Shown piece after piece: positions 32,827 through 42,213 of a stretch of DNA of 64,000 nt. Source of the stretch: Lasiodiplodia sp. COLG20. Lineage: Eukaryota; Ascomycota; Dothideomycetes; Botryosphaeriales; Botryosphaeriaceae. The notes beneath the pieces are model-generated. The model did no database searches and was not told the origin of the DNA. It saw only the letters and a list, made by a program, of their open reading frames with translations. The first letter of the stretch is position 1; each line of letters opens with the position of its first letter. The position numbers and the translations under genes are program-made. The DNA lies in assembly GCA_009801085.1 (NCBI GenBank), contig VNWV01000030.1, positions 1-64,000 on the forward strand, given 5' to 3'.

Positions 32827-34284
32827 CGTGGCGGCGGTTTGCGCTTAGAGGTACCAGCACTTCGGAAGATGTTAATCCTTTTTCGAAGGAGCGATAGTCG
32901 CGCAGAGAAAAAGCAGCCCAACGGGAATAACCGTTGCACATATAAACGGCTTACATGCATCCAGGCCGCACATCCGGGTGCCGGGATCGACGCCAAGCTG
33001 CTTGAATTGGAAGGTGGTCCCACCCAACATCTGCCACACCACGGACCGCACTGTTGCCTAAACACAGGCACCTGGGTCAATTGGCTGTTGAGCACCAGGC
33101 AAGCATAGTTAAGTCCCTATAAACTTCTTCTCGTCCCGTCAACCTGGGAGATGGGCCCTATTCTTGAAAGCGGGGCTCAGCCCCGAATACGAGCACTGCC
33201 TTCTGTTGCATCGTTCTCGCCCCCACTACCCAAAATAACCCTTTCGCAACGTCGAGCTGATGTCCCCCGCTCGTTCTCAGCCCTATCGATGTCTCAGTTC
33301 CTTGCCTAAGAGCGTCCTGGATGGGCACGTGGCTATCGCCAAGGATCGGCAGTCCGGCCCATCCAATCTGCAAGCCAATAAAGTGGGGTGGGGTAGAAAC
33401 TTTCATCAGCTGCACGAGAATGTATAATCGTTGATGGAATGTTTCCGGATGGTCGCTCCAACCACCAATGACACGAGTGGAAAACAAATTCACACTCGCC
33501 TTCGGCACCTCTCTTTACATACGCGGCCTCCGATCGATCCGTGAGAGAATTCGCATTGAACCCAGCTGAGCACCTGATTGGCCGAAAGCTCTTGACAAAT
33601 TGAAACTTGGCGGCGACGGTTCTTTAGAAGCAATCGTATGTTCAATACAAGATTAAACTTAGTAAGCGCTAATTTTCAATATGGAATCGATAATTGATGG
33701 TGCGTATGAAAAGAGTTGCTCGTGAATGCAGGAACGCAGCCGTTCGAGCGTTGTCAAATAAAACGAAATTAACTCATTTGAAAAGGGCTTTACTGAAATG
33801 ACGTAGATGAAAGACTTTTCATGTCAATAGGAAGAGGTCTACTGACGGACGACGAGCTCAGAAAGCCTTCGACTCTGTCCTTAGCGACACCTCTTCTGGT
33901 GCATCTTACTTGTTACTCCACAATAGACACTACCAACCCTCGAAAGGCAGGCATATATCTACTGAAATTCACAGAAGATATACCTCGCATTTTGAGGAGA
34001 TGATTGCTCAGGAAGGCGATATATGAAGAGCGGCAAGACGTTCGGTACAGAGGTCAGTCGAACGAAGGTCTCGTCTCTTGTTTGAAGACGGACTTGGATT
34101 TTCTTGAGCTTCAGCAGGAGGACTTCGCTACAACCCTCTCAATGATGCGTCATGCGGAAGTTATATAATCATAAAGGCATATAGTAGAAATTTCCGTGTA
34201 CACTCTTTAGCACTTTAGTATACATATCTTAATTATTCTCCCTGTAGTGATAAGAAATTAGATATAGTCCGTGTAAGTACTAAA
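32827..34284. other. Gene-poor 1.4-kb region
   Basis: Between two minus-strand genes. The part after 33540 is clearly AT-richer than its surroundings. Several open frames on both strands (for example at 33158-33508) show no family signature. A small hairpin, GGGGCTCAGCCCC, lies near 33173. I see no gene. Confidence 0.45.
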
Positions 34285-36295
34285 TCATTCCGCTTTCGCC
34301 TTCACAAACATCAGATTACCAGCGCCATCTCTCGTCAGCCGTGCCCGCACCTCCCTCGCCACACCATCCATCTCCCTCCGCCCTTCCATGCGCCCCACGG
34401 CGTCTCCGTCCCAACCGCTCACTCCATGGAACAGCAACGGCATCAACCCCGCCTTCCAGCCCCGACCTTTCTTGCGACGCCCGACGGCCATGCTCGCCGC
34501 CAGAAACGCCGCGCCGGCGGCCAAGAGCAGCGCGGGGAAGACGATCCACGGCCAACGCACGTCGACATATATCTCGGGCGCAAGGGCGGTGCCGGCGTGG
34601 CGGGTCGAGTTGGGGCCGACCAAGGTGCGCAGCGTCAAGGCGTGAGCGACGGCCGCGACGGTGGCGGAGGTGCCGCCGGCGTGGGTGAGGAGGCTGAGGC
34701 CGGTGTTGAAGGCTGATGGTTCGCGCGTGGTCAGGTACTCGGTGAGGGTGAAGTCGAAGAAGTCCCTGAGGAACAGCTTGAGCGGGTGGCCGTCGATGAG
34801 GCCGACGGTGAAGTCTTGCTCTGAGGGGATGGACGCGGCGTTGCCGTCCGACGCGTGCATCACGAAGTATTGGTCTGGAATCGAGCTGGTGTACCCGGTG
34901 GTTGACAGGCTTTTTTCTTTCCAGATGTTTGTTTCGTTTACTGAGTAATCGGCCATGGTTCCATTCACCTTTTTTTTTGTGTCAGCCATTGATGGATTAA
35001 GGGCTCGAGGTGATACTTGCCACCTTCACGTCGCAGAAAGTCTTTGCGCACCATCGGAGATCACACTCCACGATATCTACGTTGGCTTTGTACACGAAGC
35101 TAGGCGACCCAAATGCACCTACTGGGTCCCAACCAGACGGAATCCGAGCCGGCTCCGAGAAGATAGACATGTTCGCCACTGCGATGGTGATGATGTGCTC
35201 GTCAATTTCGACTCCATCTTCCGTTAGATATGCGTCACTGATGTTGCCGACCAAAATGTCGCCATATCCACTCTCATAGGTAGCACTTCCCCCTCCAAGT
35301 GACGTCGTGATGCGCCATGGCGCTGTCGCGTTGAGGAAGACACCGCCAGGCATCCTGTACAGGTGTCGGACCGCGTCCGTCCCGGACTCGTTTTTGGATG
35401 GGTCAAAGGCCTGCAAGACGATCCTTTCATCAGTCGTCTCTGCTGTGACGTTGCGGCACGAACTACAAACTCCGAGCGTGGTGAATACAGGCCAGGTGCA
35501 ATTGCCCGTAGCGCAAGAGTATGTGAAGGAGAGCGGCAAGTCGATAAGACCAGCGACGATGGAGCTTTGGAAGTCGAAGCTACTAGTCGCTGCAGCCACA
35601 ATCAGTCTGGATGCACGTCGTTCGGTATTCGTAGTAGATTGCTTACCAGTTCCGCTTTTGCTATTGTCATATGACGTAGAGATAGTTATCCACGCCATGC
35701 TATCATCTCTGGGAACGTACTTCGTTCGAAACGCAATGATTTGCTGTGCCAGAGGATCCATCGTCAGCGATGAAAGCATCACGAACGCCCCAACCATTGC
35801 TGCAACCGTTGCTCCCCGTCTTCTCATTCTCCACAGAAACGCCATTGCGCCCCAGGGACGTCTGCTTGCCTCGTCGAAGACGTCCAATTCTTGTAGCGAC
35901 CGCGGCGGTCCATCCTGAAAATGATGCCACTTCAGCTGGCTCATACCGGCTGCGACGGCGAGGAGCATCGACGTTTTGGAGACGGTAATGAAGGTCGAGA
36001 TCAGCGTGTTGGGTGCTATGGCAAACCGCCAGTTCTCGAGCGGGGCATCGTCCAGGAGTGGAAGTATGATGAAGATTGCCATCATGCAAGATATGCTTAG
36101 CGCAATGCCGCTGATCTCCCAAAGCCAGCCGTCTTGGAAGCGACGGTCGATGTGTGATAGCCAACCTCGCCGTGAGGGTCTGCTCGTATCACACGGCGGG
36201 TCCATGATGGATTCCGCTTCTGATGCATTCGACCCAGGCGCAGGAGACTCAGAGGGATATGACCGGTCTCCCGAGACTTCGCTTTCGTTTGACAT
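34285..36295 (-). CDS. DUF3176 family membrane protein
   Basis: Two exons, 36295-35024 and 34968-34285, joined in frame to 651 residues (CDVK|VNGTMADYSV). After a Ser/Pro-rich head, GWLWEISGIALSISCMMAIFIIL, TLISTFITVSKTSMLLAVAAGMSQLKWHHF and RPWGAMAFLW are the hallmark N-terminal block of DUF3176, with three helices. A long presumably external region with N-glycosylation sites and Cys pairs (CATGNCTWPVFTTLGVCSSC) follows, then a final helix (VFPALLLAAGAAFLAASM) and a basic tail. The family is abundant in Pezizomycotina and uncharacterised; plasma-membrane location is likely. The alternative donor would give a premature stop three codons after the exon end, so the chosen splice is well supported. 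Confidence 0.88.
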
Positions 36296-36994
36296 TATCC
36301 AGTACGTATCTCTAAGATCCCGACTTTCCGAAGCCGGAACGATACCTGGTCTTAGTCCCGGGAAGCGTGGCGCTGAACGTAGAGGTCAACTTTTTATGGT
36401 TATGGAAGTCAATCAAGACTCATTGCTGGTGGCATGGAAGCCCGTTCAACGAATTCGTGGCAAGATACCAAGGCTTTATTCAACGAGGTTTGAAGTACGA
36501 AGTGTACGGACATTTTGTGGAATTTATGGGGTGTGGATTTAGCTCCCGACTTTGTCCCGCAAAACTTGGAATTATCGTGACACGATTACACCAGAATCAA
36601 GTTTCTTATCTTTTGAGTCCTGAGAGTCACCATTCACGTTGTGCTGCATTGCCGATCGTGGGGGCCGGGAGATGCGACAGGCTTTTCTGGTCCCCAACGT
36701 TGATCCAACATCGACAAGGGTAAGAATCCGTGCCGAAGAAGCCAGTTCGAAACGGACGTAAGGAAAAAGCAGTATTGTGAAGAGAAGCACTGTCATATGA
36801 GCCATGCGGTTTCAAACAACAATGTGGCTGATTGCCATTGCGCAGTGGCGCCCATGTCAGAGGTCAGGCATTCATTCAAGATCCCGATTAATAACTTGTT
36901 ATATCTCAATTCGCAAGAATTGTAAAAGCGTCCCATTTTAGGAGACTGGTAATCCCAGACCCACTGCATACTGTTTGAACCGAATGGTAAGAGG

Positions 36995-37469
36995 CTTAGT
37001 GTTACGGCGCAGCCTCCACGGGATCAGAAAGACAGGATAAGGAAGAAAGTGGGGTGCATCCGCTGGGCGCGAAAAGGACCCACGTGAGTCACGTGACTCA
37101 CGTGACGCCCAGCTTTGATCTCGTTGCTCCCACTCCAAAGGAACAGATCAAACAGATCTAAGCGGAGTTGATCTCATTGCTCTGCGGAACGAAGCTACAG
37201 ATCAAACAGATCAACATACCAGATTGACAACTCTCCTACGTGTATATAAACCACACTCCTTAGATAGCCTTGACCCTCGTGGTCAACTTCAACAATAGAA
37301 TTTGGACTCTATTGGTAACAAGGCCTTCGCACACGCAGTGCCCAGTCGTGTCTTACTCACTACGTTCCCAATCCCCTTCTTGTACCCACTCAAGGAAAAC
37401 CCCTTCGACAGGTTTCCACCCTCTTTGGTGTTTGGATCCTTAGAGGCAGAGGCCCGCCGTTACACTTAG
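36995..37469. mobile_element. Solo LTR (37000-37464) with 5-bp target duplication CTTAG
   Basis: The element begins TGTTACGGCG and ends CGCCGTTACA, the TG...CA inverted ends of a long terminal repeat, 465 bases in all. It is flanked on both sides by CTTAG (36995-36999 and 37465-37469), a perfect 5-base target duplication. Inside are three CACGTG sites (37081, 37090, 37099), a twice-repeated module (GATCTCRTTGCTC followed by ACAGATCAAACAGATC) and a TATATAAA at 37243. No internal retrotransposon sequence remains, so this is a solo LTR left by recombination. Superfamily (Copia or Gypsy) cannot be told from the LTR alone. Confidence 0.85.
37243..37250 (+). promoter_or_regulatory. TATA box within the solo LTR
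   Basis: TATATAAA in the second half of the LTR is the likely U3 promoter of the former retrotransposon. It points toward the HET pseudogene that starts about 330 bases downstream. Confidence 0.45.
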
Positions 37470-37577
37470 CCAAGCACTTCCCCCCTCCACTCCTTTTCTG
37501 TGAACCGATCCGGTGCCAGTCCGTTTGCTACCTTCTCGTATCCATCACTATCACCATAACCCTCACAATTATCATCC

Positions 37578-38391
37578 GTGTTACCTTTTGTAGCATTTGA
37601 TTGCACCTCATTAGCAAACGATCCTAAGCGAGTACTACGATGGCTCATGAGAGATATGCCGGACTACGGTCTTTTAAAGAGAAATCCACAGCCTCTAAAT
37701 GTCTTCCAATTTGCGAAAGGAAAGCTTGAGGAATGCCTCAAGACTCATCGTTATTGCAAAGTCTCCAAAAGCGGCCCCTGGATGCCTTAACTCCTCCGTC
37801 CTGGTGATCCCTCCTCACCTCCCCTCCCACCTCCCCTCCCACCTCCCTTAGCGCTTATCGGAGCTTATCTATTGGTCGAGAAATAAACACTTTCAGTGGC
37901 TGGATGAGAGCGAGGGATGATAGATGGTAAATTCCCTTATAAGGAATGCGCTACGCCCAATGGATGTGGGCGGGGAGATGAGGAGGGATCACCGGGGCGG
38001 AGGAGATAGGCTGATCTGTGTTAATCCATGGCCTTCGCGGCTGTGTGAGGGCTCAGAGATTGAGTCACAAGCTGAGTATTTCACGTTAAGCCACCGCTGG
38101 ACCAATAATCATGTCAAACTTCTAGCTGGTAGTGAAAACTCCATAAGCAATCAACAAGACCACAAAAAGGCCGTTCCATTCAAGGACTTATCGAGAACAT
38201 TTCAAGAGGAAATAGATTTCACTAAGCAGCTTGGCTTACGCTTCATCTGGATCGATCTTCTCCTCGGAGTGGATGAGGAAGCTGTGGTGATGCCTTTTCA
38301 TTTTCTATCCTGGGGTCATAAAGCCCTTGTACCCTGGGGTTCAGAACAGGATGCACGTAAGGGGTCGGACCTCAGCGATTTGTGTGTGTAA
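37578..38391 (+). pseudogene. HET-domain gene relic interrupted by a MITE
   Basis: The left piece (37578-37790) encodes a typical pre-HET region ending KGKLEECLKTHRYCKV followed by SGPWMP. The right piece (from about 38007 to 38391) resumes with RLICVNPWPS, then EYFTLSHRWTNN and LGLRFIWID, the first two HET blocks. In intact HET proteins these parts are contiguous (HxxCxxxxxxWxPTRLIDV). Between them lies a 217-bp inverted-repeat element that creates the stop TAA. After FIWID the similarity to HET proteins is lost and the frame ends within about 45 codons, so the gene is also truncated at the 3' side. It is not expected to make a working HET protein. Confidence 0.8.
37790..38006. mobile_element. 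Short inverted-repeat element inserted in a HET gene
   Basis: CTCCTCCGTCCTGGTGATCC at 37791 is repeated in inverted orientation ending at 38005, with three mismatches over the first 34 bases and good pairing to about 50. TA occurs at both flanks (37788-37789 and 38007-38008), consistent with a TA target duplication. The centre (about 115 bases) has no coding capacity. It is a different family from the element at 21282, which starts with CAGTCCCC. Confidence 0.75.
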
Positions 38392-38543
38392 CTTAATTTT
38401 CCGACCGCGTGGACGGTTGAGGCAGAACCCCCCTTGTTGAGTGAGTCCGAGGGGTAGGTGGAATGGATTATATATCGTAGAACTACATACGGCCTGGACA
38501 AACCCAGTTCCTGCAGCCCCCCCTCACCCAGTATTCCATCATC

Positions 38544-39098
38544 ATGACCCTTGTCCCCGCGCCACCCATCGCGGACCCCGACGATGACAATTCAACCACC
38601 TACACGGCCGCCACAACACCCCCAGAAAGCGACGCCACCGGCCTCCACGATGACTACGACCCCATCCCCATGACCGCCGCCCAACCACGGAGCTCGCTAA
38701 AGCCCCAACCCGGACGCACTTGGTTGATCAGGGCCGTGCCGTCGGGCGAAGTGATAACACTTCACGGAGGCAGGATCATTCTCTCCCAGCAGCCCGCCGG
38801 TCGAGCGTCGCACTGGGACTGCGTCAAGACGGGCGGATGGCTGGGGTTCCGGAATGGCGTTTCCGGAGCGTATCTAGGCCGCGATTGGTGGCTACAGTTT
38901 CGTTGCTCGGCTGGCTGGCACCAGATGTGGGAGCGATTTGACATTCGCGAGAGGCCCGAGGGCGTGGGGAGCGTTCTGCTAATGGAACATTGGGGGCTGA
39001 AGCGCGTGGGGGTGAAGGTTGACCGTGGGGTGAAGAATCTTGCTGTGATTGATGACTGGGATGTTGATGAGATGGTTTGGGAGTTTGTTGAGGTTTAG
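38544..39098 (+). CDS. Small conserved fungal protein, probably beta-trefoil-like
   Basis: A 184-residue intronless frame. After an acidic, Thr-rich head of 45 residues the chain is rich in Trp and Gly and shows repeated strand-like units: TWLIRAVPSGEVITLHGG, HWDCVKTGGWLGFRN, SGAYLGRDWWLQFRCSAGW and LKRVGVKVDRGVKNLAVI. Such W-x-G-F-R-N and A-Y-L-G-R-D patterns recur in a widespread Pezizomycotina protein family with fascin/trefoil-like folds and no known function. There is no signal peptide, so it should be cytosolic. The start is the ATG following CATCATC at 38544. Confidence 0.75.
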   Translation: MTLVPAPPIADPDDDNSTTYTAATTPPESDATGLHDDYDPIPMTAAQPRSSLKPQPGRTWLIRAVPSGEVITLHGGRIILSQQPAGRASHWDCVKTGGWLGFRNGVSGAYLGRDWWLQFRCSAGWHQMWERFDIRERPEGVGSVLLMEHWGLKRVGVKVDRGVKNLAVIDDWDVDEMVWEFVEV

Positions 39099-39701
39099 TG
39101 TGTGGAGGGATGCTTGGGAAGCGATGTCTTTTTGAACGAAACCGGGAGTGTTGGTTGACTTGAGTTGAATTGAACATTTTCCTCTTGTTTCTCTGTACAC
39201 TTCCTGCTGCGTGCTTGCTGTGCTTCTGCTCAGAGTACAGAATCGATGTGTGACTCTTTATTTTACTCTTAGTGTATACACACGTGGAGTTCTCAAAGGC
39301 TCGCGTGTCGCCGGCTCTGGAATTTTGAAGATGCAAGAGCTGCATGTTCACAGCTCACGGGAAGGCATCGGCAGGGTCGTCTTGGTACAAAGCTCGATCA
39401 ATCATTTCTTAAGCGTGTAGTTGTCGGTCATTGACGTTACGTGGCATAACAAAGTGGGTCCAGTTCGAATAATGGTGGTTGTAGTCGGTGTGGGGCCGTC
39501 AGCTGCAGGGCTGTAGCCCCGCTCAAATGGACTGATCCGATCGGCTATTTACCTTCTTGCGACCCAACGCTAAGGAGGCGAACGGCAGCCTAACGGCGGG
39601 GAAAGTAGGTGCTCTTAAATGGGCTGTGTCATCAAATCCTCCGCCTTTAGCTGCATCGCGCCATTCAATTTTCTCTACTGACATACGAAAGTATTCTCGC
39701 G

Positions 39702-40215
39702 ATGCCACCGACGCAGTCGGGTTTAGCTCGACCAATCTGTTCCTTTTGCGATAACTTATCCACGCCCCTTGAAGTTGAATCTACCTCCGAACTCGGGCAC
39801 AAGTTCTTCCATAGAGAATGTTCAACCTGCGAACCCCAGCAAGACAGAACTTTATGCGATTTTTGCCGACATCTGCGGATCAGACACCTGTTTTACTGCG
39901 ACTTAACTTCAGACTAGGAACAAAGTTTGGTTCGAATAGGAATCCGCTATTTCAATCTCAGTATATCACCGTCACGAAGTTGTCCCTTTTGCCAACTCCT
40001 AACGTACATAATACACTTGGGGGAGTTTTATTTTCCCGTAATCGAAGGAAAGATCAACAAGGGATGCAGAAACGCTTACCTACGTCTGAGCTGGATTTCA
40101 AAAGCTAAACAAACGCGTTTGGAACTTTGCGCTGGCTTGGTATTCTACCCAATTTTTCTTCACGAGGAGCTCTCAGTGGGAAATATTCAAACGACGAGCC
40201 CAGAGTTCTGAACTC
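39702..40215 (+). pseudogene. Broken 5' region of the downstream HET gene
   Basis: One frame from 39702 encodes ICSFCDNL, LCDFCRHL and SCPFCQLL, the CxxC-bearing head usual before HET domains. It is interrupted by an in-frame TAG at 39915-39917 and a TGA at 40209-40211. The HET frame downstream is shifted by one base; near the junction that other frame reads WYSTQFFF and QWEIFKRRAQ, which looks like authentic family sequence. No GT-AG intron of acceptable length removes these breaks. I infer at least one nonsense change and one frameshift. Confidence 0.6.
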
Positions 40216-42213
40216 TTGCTGGACTTCAACAGAAACCCTCCACTGAATGTGGACAAAAAGGTGCGATGGGATCAGGTTAGGGGGTGGCTGGAAGAAGATG
40301 CGAACGTCCTTGAAGGGGGCTTAAAACCTCGCCAGGGATTGGATGATCAGTTGAAAAAGCTTCCCGATGGTTTCATGTTGATTGATGTGAAGGAGCGGAA
40401 GATTGTCGACGGGGACCGAGGCTGTCAGTTTGTCGCATTGAGTTATGTCTGGGGAGACAACCCGGACAACAAGAAGCTGAGTGCTACCAAGAGGACAATA
40501 GACCGCCTACAACGCAGGAATGGTGTTTCGGCTCACGAACTTCCACCAACTATCGAGGACGCCATCCAGATCTGCATCGAACTTGGCAAACAATATCTCT
40601 GGGTGGACCGCCTGTGTATTGTCCAAGACGATGACAAAAACAAACAGCATCAAATCAGCCGCATGGCGAGCATATATGCATCAGCTTCACTCGTCATTGT
40701 TATCACCGAAGGTGACATGGAATGTGGAGTTGCGGGAGTCGGCCACGAGCGGCCAATACACGATATTCGATCTTTTTCGGGATCCACGTTCTCCTACGGC
40801 CTTCCCAGTATTGAGGATAGCATACAGCACTCCAGATGGGCGACACGGGGGTGGACGTATCAAGAGGCCGCTCTTGCCAGGACGAAGCTTTTCTTCACTC
40901 CAAGCCAAGTCCACTACATGTGCGAATGCAAGAGTAGAACCATCTTTAGATCGGAAAATTTCGACGGCTTCAGTCAGCTGTACTCCTTCACAGCAAAGTC
41001 CATGAAGCTACACCCTTGTATGGGAATCCGGTTAGCATCATGTCTTTTCGAGGATTGGGAGCATCACCTGGAGGCCTACACAGCCCGCAGTCTTCGTCAC
41101 AGTTCGGACATTTACAACGCATTCTTCGGAATCTGCTCTGCGATTTACATCGAGGACGACGCATTACTATGCGGCTTACCGCGAGAGTGCTTCGACCGGG
41201 CGCTCCTGTGGTTCTGTACCAAACCTACAGAGGACGCTCCGCCCCACCAGATCCGCACTCCGGAGAAGGACGAACAACTGCCCAGCTGGTCTTGGTCATC
41301 CGTTATCGGAAAGGTTTCTCTAGAAGGGGGCAGCGCAGGTGATTATCTTTTCTGTGGGAGCCTTGTAGAATGGGCTGTCAAAAGATCTGGCGACAGCCAC
41401 CTAGAACGGGTACGGCATCCAGACAATCCAGAGAGTGAGAATCGTATTCCACTGGCCATGGCTGTTGCTTGGAGCCAAGGATGTCTGAAACAGCCTTGGC
41501 CCTTCCCCCAGCTCTTTGAGCACACAATCTCTTCATTTACGGAAGAACTTCCGACTCGGCGCATTTTTGCGCAAGATTACATTCGGGGATGGGACAAGGG
41601 TCTGGAGGAAGAGCTACTGAAGGAGCTGCTGAAGAACCACTCGCTACGAGACAAAACTCTTTTGGTATCACGCGCTCAGACGGCCCGGTTCGGGCTGAAG
41701 AAACACAGGCCTCACAGCACCTACCGCCGTTTTGATAGTAGCCCGAAGCATTACCACTTGGAGATAGTCGATGAAGAGGGACACTGCATTGGCATGCTAT
41801 CAGAGAGCGAACCCCGGACGAAAGAAGAGGTGCTGCCTTATATCAAAACGGACACCTTCGAGTTTGTGTCTCTTTCGATTAGCCACTACAACAGTGCCGA
41901 GACCCTGCTCCAGTGCGTACTACAACGCGACGAAGAACTTCTTAAGGACTGGGAGGATAGGTATGATTACTACATCTTGAAGGATCATTCCAAACTTGCG
42001 AAGCCACGTGGGATTCTTTGGAAAAGAAGTCGAAACCTCACCTTCTATGACAGAGACGGCGTCCCTCTTGACCCAATTCCTGTTGTGAACGTCATGCTCA
42101 TCAGAAGCGACCGGCGTCAGAGTCGTCTAGTTCACCGGGTTAGTATTGGCTGGATTCTGCTCACACAATGGGCAAAGGCGGAACGGCAGTTCAAGACGAT
42201 TATTCTGGAGTGA
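40216..42213 (+). CDS. HET-domain protein, N terminus uncertain
   Basis: An open frame of up to 665 residues. FVALSYVWGDN, YLWVDRLCIVQDD and RWATRGWTYQEAALA are the three HET blocks in the standard order and spacing. RASIYASA-type sequence (ISRMASIYASASLVIVI) follows the second block as in intact family members. The C-terminal region includes LPSWSWSSVIGKV and EFVSLSISHYN, also usual in this group. No ATG lies near the start of the open region; the first internal ATG, at about 40375, begins just before the HET domain. Because the upstream Cys-rich segment is broken, the product is either a shortened HET protein or a pseudogene with an intact HET part. Confidence 0.75.
   Translation: MLDFNRNPPLNVDKKVRWDQVRGWLEEDANVLEGGLKPRQGLDDQLKKLPDGFMLIDVKERKIVDGDRGCQFVALSYVWGDNPDNKKLSATKRTIDRLQRRNGVSAHELPPTIEDAIQICIELGKQYLWVDRLCIVQDDDKNKQHQISRMASIYASASLVIVITEGDMECGVAGVGHERPIHDIRSFSGSTFSYGLPSIEDSIQHSRWATRGWTYQEAALARTKLFFTPSQVHYMCECKSRTIFRSENFDGFSQLYSFTAKSMKLHPCMGIRLASCLFEDWEHHLEAYTARSLRHSSDIYNAFFGICSAIYIEDDALLCGLPRECFDRALLWFCTKPTEDAPPHQIRTPEKDEQLPSWSWSSVIGKVSLEGGSAGDYLFCGSLVEWAVKRSGDSHLERVRHPDNPESENRIPLAMAVAWSQGCLKQPWPFPQLFEHTISSFTEELPTRRIFAQDYIRGWDKGLEEELLKELLKNHSLRDKTLLVSRAQTARFGLKKHRPHSTYRRFDSSPKHYHLEIVDEEGHCIGMLSESEPRTKEEVLPYIKTDTFEFVSLSISHYNSAETLLQCVLQRDEELLKDWEDRYDYYILKDHSKLAKPRGILWKRSRNLTFYDRDGVPLDPIPVVNVMLIRSDRRQSRLVHRVSIGWILLTQWAKAERQFKTIILE

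Noticed and set aside
33158..33508. 116-codon minus-strand ORF between the transcription-factor-like and DUF3176 genes
   Set aside because: No recognisable domain, no splice partners and no promoter-like context; cannot be supported.
33540..34280. Suspected retrotransposon relic in AT-rich DNA
   Set aside because: No terminal repeats, no primer-binding site and no reverse transcriptase or integrase motif in any frame.
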